This document shows positions 1 to 7,600 of a stretch of DNA of 8,426 nucleotides, in pieces; position 1 is the first letter of the stretch; every line of letters starts with the position of its first letter. Made by a program: the position numbers and the translations under genes. Under the pieces are notes generated by a model. The model saw nothing but the letters and a program-made list of their open reading frames with translations, searched no databases and was not told where the DNA came from. The DNA is from Fidelibacterota bacterium (lineage in GTDB: Bacteria; Fidelibacterota; Marinisomatia; Marinisomatales; J089), in the NCBI GenBank assembly GCA_003695105.1, contig RFIZ01000220.1, positions 1 to 8,426 of the forward strand, given 5' to 3'.

Positions 1-38
1 AACAAACTGTAAACCAAACCCGGATTCAATCGTCTCTC

Positions 39-73
39 CGCTCCCGGGCTCCCGCCGGGAGCGATTTTTTATT
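39..73 (+). terminator. Rho-independent terminator for a plus-strand gene left of the window
   Basis: A perfect 9-bp GC-rich stem is seen: CGCTCCCGG at 39-47 pairs with CCGGGAGCG at 55-63 around a 7-nt loop. ATTTTTTATT follows directly at 64-73, the standard form of an intrinsic terminator read left to right. The other side (1-38) has no A-run, so it would not work well for the minus-strand operon. It therefore implies a plus-strand transcript entering from the left and converging on the operon. Frame 1 of the first 12 bases reads Asn-Lys-Leu-stop (TAA at 10-12), which could be the tail of that gene, but three codons prove nothing. The 5' arm and loop contain GCTCCCG twice (40-46 and 48-54), so the 3' arm could pair with either copy. 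Confidence 0.85.
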
Positions 74-86
74 CCCATCGGGTTCG

Positions 87-219
87 CTCCCCTTTCCGCT
101 TCCGGGAATTTCTCCGGAATCGGGGAGATTGGGAAAATCAGTTTTCGATCATGCTTCGGTCCGCCGGTGGGCGGACGGTTTGCTCAGCATGACGGATAGG
201 GTACCAGAATATCGTACCC
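87..219. other. Cluster of four consecutive inverted repeats in the intergenic region
   Basis: Between the left terminator and the last operon gene, no ORF looks coding, but four dyads follow one another. (1) CTCCCC 87-92 / GGGGAG 122-127 encloses TTCCGG 100-105 / CCGGAA 114-119. (2) GAAAA 133-137 / TTTTC 142-146 has a 4-nt loop. (3) TCATGCT 149-155 / AGCATGA 186-192 encloses GTCCGCC 159-165 / GGCGGAC 170-176 with a GGTG loop. (4) GGGTAC 199-204 / GTACCC 214-219, with TAGGGT 197-202 / ACCCTA 223-228 as an alternative. None has a good adjacent T-run on either strand; the closest is TTTT about 11 nt past hairpin 3 on the minus strand. They may be the 3' untranslated region of the minus operon, a small structured RNA, or chance pairing in GC-rich DNA. 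The pairing is directly visible; the role is unknown. Confidence 0.4.
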
Positions 220-284
220 GTCACCCTACCGATGATGGGACCGATGGCAGCGGGGAAAACCGGGAGCGTGGCAAGGCGGCGAAA

Positions 285-1124
285 TCAGTACAGCGCTTTT
301 TCGATTTCGAGCGCCCGGGACAGAAAGGCCCGCACCCGTTCTTCCTGATCGGACCGGTTCCAAATCTTTGAGCCCCGCAACACGGCGCCGAACCAGCCTT
401 CCCGGTGCCAGAATCCGCCGGAAGGAAGTTTTTGTTTCGGTTCCGGCTGGGGCCGGGGATAGGGATTCACATACCAATACGGCTCTTCGTAAGTCCCGTC
501 GCCGGGCGACAGCCCCATACCAATGGACGTAGAGAAGTCATAGGGAACTCCCATGGAGAGCAGCACCCCGATATCGAAATGATGGGGCCAGCAACGGACT
601 TCCGTCGTATCCTCCTCCCACTCCACCAGTGCATTCAACAGGGAAAAACCGTTGTGAAACCAATTGGCCAGTTGCTGGAGCGCCTCCGGATCGGAGCGGT
701 CAAAAGGAGCTCCGGTTCCCACGGGATGATCCGGCAGTTCGTACTCCCTCACCGCCGGTGTTTTCTCCATTTTCTGCTGCAGCAGCCGTTCCACGGTGCC
801 CCGGATCCAGTGAAAGGCTTCCTCGATCGTTTTTCCGGACAGGGGCAGGGCGGCGATTTCTTTCCCGAAGGAATCCAGTAAAATGATGTTCAGGGAGGGG
901 ATTCTCAACCCCAGCTGATATCCCTGGGGCATCTTACGCCCGACCAGAGCCTCCAGGTCCGCCCGCCAGCCCAGATTGGTATGGCTGTCGTCGGTCTGAT
1001 GATCCAGACAGGCGTCGGCCACGGCGGATACGATCTGGGTCGCCCAATGGGTCTGCTTCCGGACTTGCACCAGACGCACCGGATCGATTTTTTGCACCGG
1101 TTTCCAGGGAACCAAAGTACTCAT
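285..1124 (-). CDS. Conserved protein of unknown function, coupled to the Rieske/GOGAT gene
   Basis: A 279-residue soluble protein with no signal peptide, membrane segment or cofactor motif that I recognise. The N-terminal half has the look R-x(3)-HWA-x-Q (about 22-30), DDSHTNLGW (45-53) and an LPLSGKTIEEAFHWI block (93-107). The C-terminal half carries RCWPHHFDIG (177-186), IGMGLSPGDGTYEEPYWYVNPYP (201-223) and GGFWHREGWFGAVL (236-249). These His, Asp, Glu, Trp and Tyr-rich blocks look conserved and could line a pocket or bind metal, but that is inference. The order of blocks faintly recalls DUF5996 proteins; I hold this only as a possibility. Its ATG (1122-1124) overlaps the stop of the upstream Rieske/GOGAT gene as ATGA, and AAAGGAG sits just upstream inside that gene. 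The two are thus probably translationally coupled, and the protein may serve or modify that enzyme's pathway. It is the last gene of the operon. Confidence 0.8.
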   Translation of the reverse strand: MSTLVPWKPVQKIDPVRLVQVRKQTHWATQIVSAVADACLDHQTDDSHTNLGWRADLEALVGRKMPQGYQLGLRIPSLNIILLDSFGKEIAALPLSGKTIEEAFHWIRGTVERLLQQKMEKTPAVREYELPDHPVGTGAPFDRSDPEALQQLANWFHNGFSLLNALVEWEEDTTEVRCWPHHFDIGVLLSMGVPYDFSTSIGMGLSPGDGTYEEPYWYVNPYPRPQPEPKQKLPSGGFWHREGWFGAVLRGSKIWNRSDQEERVRAFLSRALEIEKALY

Positions 1125-2755
1125 AATGAACTCCTTTCCGGAGAAAATCCGACACCACCAAAGGGAATTCCTGCCAGCAGGGACAGATTATATTTGAAGG
1201 TCGTGAGGTCCTCCACTTGAAATTGATTGAGTGCATGATACCCACAGGCCCGCGCCAGTATTTTCATCAATTCCACAGCGGCGCGGAAAAAACGGTCCAA
1301 GCGCCGGGCTGCCTCAGCCACCGGAAGCCGGGCACGCAAATGTTCTTTTTGCGTGGCAATTCCCACCGGACAGTTATTGGTATGGCAGGCGCGCATCCCG
1401 ATGCAACCGATCGCCTGGAGAGCGGCATTGGAAACAGCAATTCCGTCGGCGCCCAGAGCCAGGGCTTTGACAAAATCCGCCGGAGTCCTCAAGCCGCCGG
1501 TGATTATCAACGTGACCTGATGGGCTCCTTCCCGGTCAAGGAATCGCCGGGCCCGGGCCAGCGCAGGAATGGTGGGCACCGAAATGTGATCTCGGAAGAT
1601 CAAGGGTGCGGCTCCCGTACCGCCGCCGCGACCATCCAAAATAATGTAATCCACTCCCAGATCCAATGCAGCAGCCAAATCTTTTTCGACCTGTTGCGCC
1701 GATAATTTAAATCCAACCGGAATGCCACCGGTGTACTCCCGCACTTCCCGAATAAATCGCCGATAATCATCCAGCGAATCCCAGTCAGGGAATCGGGCCG
1801 GTGATATCGCCGGTTCTCCCTCTGGCAATCCCCGTACCCGGGCAATTTTTCCTCGCACTTTTTCGCCGGGAAGATGTCCACCGGTCCCGGTCTTGGCCCC
1901 CTGACCCCCTTTGAAATGAAATGCCTGTACCCCATCCAGTTTATCCCAACTCCAACCAAAGCGTCCCGAAGCCAACTCATAGAAATAGCGTGAATTTTCT
2001 GCTTTTTCTTCCGGTAACAGGCCGCCTTCACCGGAACAAATGCCGGTTCCGGCCCGCTCCGCTCCACGGGCCAGAGCCACCTTGGCTTCTTCTGAAAGAG
2101 CACCGAAACTCATATCGGACACCAACAGCGGGATCTCCAAGTGCAGAGGTTTTTTGGCCGCCGGTCCCACCGTTAATCCTGTCTCCACCTCCTCTTCGTC
2201 CAACCGGGGAAACCGATGCAACTGTCCCACAACTAACTGAATATCATCCCAGGTGGGTACCTGATCCCGGGGTACGCCCATGGCGGCCGTGGGGCCGTGG
2301 TGGCCAGTCCGGCTCAGACCGTATCCCGCCAGTTCTCGGATCAATCCTACGTGGGGCTCTTCCTGGGTACCGTGGGGATCCTGGTAGAGTCCCTGATACT
2401 CCTCCTCCCGCCAGGGCTGGGGATGATCCCGACTCCAGGCTTCTATTTCCGCCGCATCCACCCAGATGTGTCCGTCCTCCACTTTGGCGGAGAACGTTGC
2501 CAGACATTCGGCGTTATTGTATTCACTGACGCCACTATCCAGTCGATAATCCCAGTGATGGAGACCGCAAACCAGATTTTTCCCTACCACGGTACCATCG
2601 CCCAGAAGGGCCCCGCGATGGAGGCAACGACCATACAGGACATGTACCTGATTCTTTTCCCGGACAAGGACCAGGTCCACCGCTCCTACCCGTCGGTGCA
2701 CTGGAGTGCGATCCGGCAGCTCGTCCCAGGAGATCAGGGCATAGGGTTTTTGCAT
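1121..2755 (-). CDS. Rieske [2Fe-2S] domain fused to a glutamate synthase-like FMN/[3Fe-4S] domain
   Basis: 544 residues in two parts. Residues 1-105 are a Rieske domain: C44-L-H46 and C63-G-L-H66 give the CxH-x16-CxxH ligand set of a [2Fe-2S] cluster. Residues 165-540 are the FMN-binding domain of the glutamate synthase large subunit: SDMSFGALSEEA (213-224), GGQGAKTGTGGHLPGEKV (283-300), DGRGGGTGAAP (374-384), and C451-x5-C457-x4-C462 followed by PVGIATQ, the [3Fe-4S] ligands as in GltB. The glutaminase (GATase type 2) domain and the GXGXG beta-helix are absent: the chain starts with the Rieske domain instead of a catalytic Cys. It is therefore unlikely to be a complete glutamine-dependent GOGAT. 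It is probably a cytosolic oxidoreductase in which Rieske and 3Fe-4S clusters pass electrons to or from FMN; its substrate is unknown. Short proteins of this kind are often labelled glutamate synthase-related. The start is ATG 2753-2755 with AGGAG 7 nt upstream. The stop overlaps the next gene by 4 bp. Confidence 0.93.
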   Translation of the reverse strand: MQKPYALISWDELPDRTPVHRRVGAVDLVLVREKNQVHVLYGRCLHRGALLGDGTVVGKNLVCGLHHWDYRLDSGVSEYNNAECLATFSAKVEDGHIWVDAAEIEAWSRDHPQPWREEEYQGLYQDPHGTQEEPHVGLIRELAGYGLSRTGHHGPTAAMGVPRDQVPTWDDIQLVVGQLHRFPRLDEEEVETGLTVGPAAKKPLHLEIPLLVSDMSFGALSEEAKVALARGAERAGTGICSGEGGLLPEEKAENSRYFYELASGRFGWSWDKLDGVQAFHFKGGQGAKTGTGGHLPGEKVRGKIARVRGLPEGEPAISPARFPDWDSLDDYRRFIREVREYTGGIPVGFKLSAQQVEKDLAAALDLGVDYIILDGRGGGTGAAPLIFRDHISVPTIPALARARRFLDREGAHQVTLIITGGLRTPADFVKALALGADGIAVSNAALQAIGCIGMRACHTNNCPVGIATQKEHLRARLPVAEAARRLDRFFRAAVELMKILARACGYHALNQFQVEDLTTFKYNLSLLAGIPFGGVGFSPERSSL

Positions 2756-2756
2756 T

Positions 2757-2778
2757 CAGCATCTCCTGATTGATGCTG
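2757..2778 (-). promoter_or_regulatory. RNA hairpin enclosing the Shine-Dalgarno of the Rieske/GOGAT gene
   Basis: In the minus-strand mRNA, CAGCAUC (DNA 2772-2778) pairs perfectly with GAUGCUG (2757-2763), a 7-bp stem with an 8-nt loop AAUCAGGA. The stem ends one base before the AUG at 2755. The Shine-Dalgarno AGGAG is split between loop (AGGA) and stem (its last G), so folding would place the initiation site in structure while showing GGA in a loop. This geometry suits translational control, for instance by a CsrA-type protein that binds GGA in loops, although the preferred ANGGA is not met (CAGGA here). As DNA it is also an inverted repeat that a dimeric repressor could bind. The pairing is certain; the function is inferred. 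Confidence 0.5.
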
Positions 2779-2779
2779 G

Positions 2780-2812
2780 AATATACTACACCGGATTCGA
2801 TTGCGGTGTCAG
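2780..2812 (-). promoter_or_regulatory. Possible weak sigma70-type promoter before the Rieske/GOGAT gene
   Basis: Read on the minus strand, CTGACA (2807-2812) differs from TTGACA at one base. TAGTAT (2783-2788) lies 18 bp downstream and overlaps TATATT (2780-2785). This is the most AT-rich spot in the gap between hydrolase and Rieske/GOGAT genes, and it lies some 30 bases upstream of the ATG. A 6-bp inverted repeat, ACACCG 2788-2793 / CGGTGT 2804-2809, spans the spacer and could be an operator. If real, it lets the last two genes be expressed apart from the kinase and lipid genes. The -10 match is only moderate. Confidence 0.3.
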
Positions 2813-2819
2813 CAGGACG

Positions 2820-3668
2820 TCATTTTTCCAGATCGGCTAAAAATTGTTCCATTTCCCGGACCATGATTTCGCTGTGCGTGTTGGTATTGGTTTCCAGGTC
2901 CCGGTACACGGCCCGGGGCAGCCTTTCAGTCATTTTTACCAGGTTGGCCGGTTCGTGGAGGACATCGTGGGATCCACCGAAGATCAATACCGGTATATCG
3001 ATCTGGGGCAGGCGATCCCAGACCGTGTAATGCGCCAGTTCCCGGGCGCCTTTTTTCAGGCGCAGGGGATTGGCTTCATCCAGAGCGGCGCAATATTTTT
3101 CGTACTGGGCCCGGTCTTTTTCCACATCCAGCCGAAAGGTTCGCAAGTACCATTTCACGAAGGGTTTGAACAGTCGCCACAGCGGAACCGGAAACACGGC
3201 AATGATCCCCCGACCCCACCAGGGAATGCGAAATTCGGCATTGGGTCCCACCAGCACCAGAGCCCTGGGTTTCCGGGGCAGGAACTGCATCGCCTCCAAA
3301 ATGGCCGTGGCGCCCAGGGAACTGCCGAACCAGATGGTGTGTGGCGGATCCAGTTCCAGGGCTTCCGCCGCCCGGACCAGATCGGTCGCCAGGGCCGTGG
3401 CGCCGAAGGAAAACCGGTCCGGCACCCGGGCGGAATTCTTTTCCCGGGTCTCCAGATACAGGACCCGTCGGGTCCGGGTCATGTCCCGCAGGACAATTTT
3501 CCACCCGGCCATGCGGGAAATCCAGCCGGGGATGAAAAACACCGGCTCCGGAAGCGGTCGCTCCGGAACAAAATCATGACATCTGAGGGTGACCTCCGGT
3601 CCGGGTGACACCTCCCGGACCGTAACGGTTGTTCCGGGGGCGCAGTAGGATTGCAGATCTTCCGCCAT
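2820..3668 (-). CDS. Alpha/beta-hydrolase fold protein
   Basis: 282 residues, a usual length for a single-domain alpha/beta hydrolase. The oxyanion-loop region is FFIPGWISRMAGW (44-56). The nucleophile elbow is G115-S-S117-L-G119, followed by the small-residue stretch ATA. The acid is probably D235 in GGSHDVLHEP and the base H265 in NTHSEIM, so the Ser-Asp-His triad looks complete. Between strands, residues 147-180 form an aromatic, basic and hydrophobic cap (IPWW, VPLWRLF, VKWYLRTF) that could lie on a membrane or shape a lipid pocket. No signal peptide is seen, so it should be cytosolic. Substrate class (esterase, lipase, thioesterase or other) cannot be told from the sequence. Its ATG shares one base with the stop of the lipid kinase (TGATG) and there is only a weak Shine-Dalgarno, which points to coupled translation and a shared role in lipid turnover (inference). 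Confidence 0.88.
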   Translation of the reverse strand: MAEDLQSYCAPGTTVTVREVSPGPEVTLRCHDFVPERPLPEPVFFIPGWISRMAGWKIVLRDMTRTRRVLYLETREKNSARVPDRFSFGATALATDLVRAAEALELDPPHTIWFGSSLGATAILEAMQFLPRKPRALVLVGPNAEFRIPWWGRGIIAVFPVPLWRLFKPFVKWYLRTFRLDVEKDRAQYEKYCAALDEANPLRLKKGARELAHYTVWDRLPQIDIPVLIFGGSHDVLHEPANLVKMTERLPRAVYRDLETNTNTHSEIMVREMEQFLADLEK

Positions 3669-4615
3669 CAGATGATCACTTTCAGGGCCTTCGGGAGCAG
3701 GGAATAATGCGCCGGAGTGGTGCCCACCACCTGTCCGTCGGCTTCGATCACCATGGGAGCCGGAGTGTTCACCTCAATCGTCCGCCCTTCCCGGTAATGA
3801 GCTTCCTCCCGCTCCAGGACGGTGCCGGTGTAAAGGGTGGGAATAAGCCGGGTCAACTTCCAGCGGGACGCGGCTTCGATCCAGGCCACCCCGAAACGTC
3901 CGTCCGCCGGCTCCGGTCCCCGGTTGTAGGCCATGCCCCCGCCAAAGTAGCGGGTTTTGTAGATGGTCAGGTTGGAGAATTCCGGTACTTCGATACGGTC
4001 ACCGTCCAGAGTCAGGACCACCGGCGAAGGGGTGGTCTCTCCAATGGCCTGCAGTCCGGCCAGAATGGCCGCCAGGTCCACGGAAATGCGTTTTACCCAG
4101 AGGGTCCAGCCTGTGGTCATGGCGTTGAATTTGTCGTTCGCCAGGCTGATCACACCAATGCTGGAATTGTTGACGAAATACGTGGTATCCGGAGCGGATC
4201 CGGCCGATTCCTGGGCAATGGCTCCGATATCGATGGAGCGCTCTTCCGTTCCCAGAATCTTCTCCATCGAGGAATGGCCGGTGGAAAATTTCTTTTCGAA
4301 ATCACAACTGCTGCCGGCCGCCAGGTACATCCAGCGACAGTCCGGCTGGAGATTCTTGCCGTCCCGGAAAGCCCCGTTGACCGCCTCATTGAATGTGCCG
4401 TCTCCCCCCACGATGCCCAACCGGTCCACTTCCTCTTTTTCCAGCCACTCCCTGACGATCCGGGTGGCATGCCCGGGTTCCTCTGTTTGTTGCACCACGT
4501 AGGGAATGCCTCGCCGGTCCAGCTCCGTTTTTAGTGTCAGCCAGCGTTCTTCGCCGCGATGGCCTCCGGCGGCGGGATTCCAGATCAGGTGCAAGTTCCG
4601 AAAGGGCAATTCCAT
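3668..4615 (-). CDS. Diacylglycerol kinase-like lipid kinase (DagK/YegS family)
   Basis: 315 residues, close to the usual length for bacterial YegS/DgkB-like lipid kinases, which transfer phosphate from ATP to a lipid hydroxyl. The N-terminal catalytic domain shows LIWNPAAGG (10-18), the nucleotide-binding G70-G-D-G-T74 followed by FNEAVNG, and a third motif at 98-110 that reads LAAGSSCDFEKKF where the family usually has GTG(N/C)DF. The C-terminal beta-sandwich ends with VIEADGQVVG (289-298), matching the family's late DGE-type motif. There is no membrane segment, so it should be a soluble enzyme acting on membrane lipid. AAGGAG lies 7 nt before the ATG, a strong ribosome site. It follows the histidine kinase by 42 bp and shares one base with the hydrolase. 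The lipid substrate is unknown; family members act on diacylglycerol, phosphatidylglycerol or sphingoid bases. Confidence 0.92.
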   Translation of the reverse strand: MELPFRNLHLIWNPAAGGHRGEERWLTLKTELDRRGIPYVVQQTEEPGHATRIVREWLEKEEVDRLGIVGGDGTFNEAVNGAFRDGKNLQPDCRWMYLAAGSSCDFEKKFSTGHSSMEKILGTEERSIDIGAIAQESAGSAPDTTYFVNNSSIGVISLANDKFNAMTTGWTLWVKRISVDLAAILAGLQAIGETTPSPVVLTLDGDRIEVPEFSNLTIYKTRYFGGGMAYNRGPEPADGRFGVAWIEAASRWKLTRLIPTLYTGTVLEREEAHYREGRTIEVNTPAPMVIEADGQVVGTTPAHYSLLPKALKVII

Positions 4616-4638
4616 GCAGCAACTCCTTGGGCCTGTTC

Positions 4639-4650
4639 CCGGAGCTCCGG
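4639..4650. repeat. 12-bp perfect palindrome between the histidine kinase and lipid kinase genes
   Basis: CCGGAGCTCCGG is its own reverse complement and sits in the 42-bp gap, between the kinase stop (4658-4660) and the Shine-Dalgarno of the lipid kinase. As RNA it could form only a 4-bp stem; as DNA it could be a small operator. In GC-rich DNA such a palindrome can arise by chance. Confidence 0.3.
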
Positions 4651-4657
4651 AGACGGA

Positions 4658-7600
4658 TCAACCGGATGTCCGGGTCAATTCCTGAATTCGCTCCAACAGT
4701 TGGGACTGACGCACCGGCTTGGATAAGTAGTCATTACATCCGGCGGCCAGACAGCGGTCCCGATCGGTGACAAAGGCGTGGGCCGTCAGGGCGATCACCG
4801 GAATCGATTTCCATTGGTCCGATGATCGCATGGTTCGGACCAGATCCAGTCCGTCTTCGTCACCGGCCAGGGATACATCCAGTAACACGATCAGCGGTTG
4901 TTTTTCCTGCAAAATCTCCAGGGCTTCCCGGACGCTGACGGCATAGGATAGGTCGTAGCGAGATTTCAGAAAATATTCCATCAACATCTGGGAGGAAGGA
5001 TCGTCTTCCACTACCAGCACGTCCCCGTATACTTCGGCGGGAGGCGGTTCCAGTTCGGTCGTCCGGGTTTGGGGCTTCTTTTGCTTGGTTTCCGGCTTCC
5101 AGGGGGTAAACTCCAGTCGGAAGGTGGTCCCTTTTTCTTTTTCGCTCTCTACGGAAATGGGCACATGATTCAAATCCAGGCATCGCTTGGTAATGGACAA
5201 TCCCAGGCCCAGCCCCTGATACTTTTTGGTAAATCCCGTGCTTTCCTGGGAAAAGGCTTCGTACATCCGCTGCATATAGTCCTTTGAGATTCCGATTCCC
5301 GAATCCTGCACGTAGACGGCGTACTTTCCCTGTTCCCGTTTCAGACGGATCTGGATGGTTCCGGAGGGGGTGTATTTGATGGCGTTGTCCACCAGATTGG
5401 AGAGAGCTTTCAATATGCTTTCCATGTCTCCGAAGATCATCGGTTTGCGCACTTCCGTGAGCACGATCAATTCCAGCCCCCGCATCTTGATCGTGCTGGA
5501 ATGTTCCTTGGTGACCTGTTTGATCAATTGGTTCAGGTTCAGGGGCTCGGGATTGAGGGTGAAGGCGCCCGCCTCCAACTGGGAGATATCCAGGATTTCA
5601 TGCACCGTCCGCATCAACCGCTGGCCACTGGCCTGGATGATGTCGATCACTTCGTTTTGCTCCTGCTGGTTTTCGAACATCTCCTTCCGGCGGAGCACGT
5701 CCACGAAGCCCAGGATGGAATTCAGAGGCGTCCGGATTTCGTGGGACATGTTGGCCAGGAAGAGGGTTTTCACCCGTTCTCCTTCCTGAGCCTTTTCCAG
5801 GGCTTCCTCCAGCTGACGGCGCTGCAGTTCCCGGTCGGTTATGTCATGAATCAGACCCGCCAGCTGACGGTTCTCCTGATCGCCCGATTCCAGGGCTTTC
5901 ACGGTGAGCAAACAGGTGCGGATGGTACCGTCCTTGCGGCGTAAATCCACCTGATAGTCCTTGACATACCCTTGGGCCAGGATGCGGTCCACGAATGCAT
6001 CCCGGTCTTCCGGATTGGCATAGAGATCCCGGGCGTTCATCCGGAGCAATTCTTTCCGGCTATAGCCAAACAGGTCTTCGCCGGCCTGGTTGATGTCCAG
6101 AATCCGGGCTTCGGGCGTGCTGAGGAAAATCGTATCCAGCGATTCTTCAAAGATCGACCGGAATTTGGCTTCGCTCTCCAAGAGCTTTTGCTGCGTTTCT
6201 TTCTTTTCGGTAATGTCTTCGATCGCCAGTAAAAAATGCCGGGGTTGGTTTTCCACGTCCACCACCGGCGAAATCGTGGCGCTTTCCCAATAGGAAGTGC
6301 CGTCCTTTTTCTTGTTCAGGAATTCCCCCTGCCAGGCCCGGCCGGAGGTGATGGTCTCCCAGAGATCCCGGTAGGATTCCGGCGTATGATGTTTCTTGCG
6401 CATCAGCCGGGCGACTTTCCCGATGACTTCATCATCTTCATACCCGGTCACTTCCCGGAAGCGGGGATTGACATATTCGATCCGACCGTCCAGATCGGTG
6501 ATCATGACGATGGACGGGCTCTGCTCGACGGCTTCCGTGAGAATCTGGATTTCCGATTCCGCCTCCTTCAGAGCCGTAATGTCCAGAGCCGTGACCTGAA
6601 AAGACGGTTCGCCTTTGTAACTTATCGGACTGGATGTGACCAGAGTATAGACTGTCGTTCCGTCTTTCCGCAATAGTTTTTCTTCGGCGATCGGCACCGG
6701 CTTCCCGGTCTTTGCTATGTAGCGTATGCGCTCCAGGGCGACCTTCTGACTGTCCGGATGCACCACGTTCAGCACGGGCGTTCCCAACAGCTCTTCATAG
6801 GAATCATAGCCCATCAGCCGGGCCCCTTCCTGGTTGATGAACCGCCATTTCCCTCCGGAATGAATCCCGATCGCCACCGGGGTCTGATCCACCAGTTTCC
6901 GGTAGCGAATCTCACTCTCCCGGATTTTCTGCTCCTGGACATACCGGTCTTCGATATCCCGGGTAATGGACAGGATGTGGGGCTCTCCGTTCATCTGGAT
7001 CACCCGGGCCGACATGAGGCCCGTGTGCACGGTGCCGTCCTTGAACCGGAACCTGGCCTCCAGATTGGCGCACACGCCCTTGTCCCGGAGGGCCCGGACC
7101 AGTCGTTCACGATCTTCCGGATTGTCCCAGATTTGGATGTCGGCCGACGTCTTGCCCCGGACATCATCCCAGGTGTACCCGGTGATCTGGGTAAACCCTT
7201 CGTTGATTTCCACGTACAGACCATCCGACAGGCGATTGATATTGACGGCGTCGGGACTGGTCTGGAAGGCCAGGCGGAATTTTTCCTCCGATTCGGTAAT
7301 CAGCTCCATAGCCCGGCGCCGTTCCAGCTCAGCGCCGGCGCGAACGGCAAAAATTTTCAACAACGATTCCACCAGAGAAGGATTCGGCATGGGGGTTCGG
7401 GACATGACCACGATAATTCCCAGGGGTTGCTCCTCCGCCGAAAACAGGGGCATGCCGCAATAACTGTCAATCCCCATCTCCTGCAGCAGCGTATCGTCCG
7501 GAAATTGTTCCTGGATATGGGTGGTGTACTGCTGATAGGCCTTCCCCTCGACATTTTCACAGGGCGTACCTTTTAAGTCATAGGTGAAATTCTCTGCCGG

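Noticed and set aside
39..63. Hairpin at 39-63 as terminator for the minus-strand operon
   Set aside because: On the minus strand the stem is followed by GAGACGATTG with no T-run, so it suits only plus-strand transcription.
159..176. 7-bp GC stem at 159-176 as an intrinsic terminator of the operon
   Set aside because: No T-run follows directly on either strand; the nearest minus-strand TTTT is beyond the outer stem and about 11 nt away.
1217..2529. Plus-strand frames opposite the Rieske/GOGAT gene (such as 1217-1705 and 1921-2529)
   Set aside because: The minus-strand frame encodes complete, ordered cofactor motifs; the opposite frames do not resemble proteins.
2844..4534. Long plus-strand reading frames opposite the hydrolase and lipid kinase (2844-3608 and 3629-4534)
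   Set aside because: They lie antisense to well-recognised domains, give low-complexity products rich in Gly, Pro, Arg and His with no motif, and are explained by the GC-rich third positions of the true genes.
5830..7290. Tandem PAS domains as a DNA repeat or recent duplication
   Set aside because: The domains share only the family pattern (DGT, DIT, linker helices); by eye the nucleotide sequences are not repeats.
6758..7576. 272-codon plus-strand reading frame opposite the sensor kinase
   Set aside because: It is antisense to clear PAS and GAF domains; the product shows no recognisable family and no good ribosome site.
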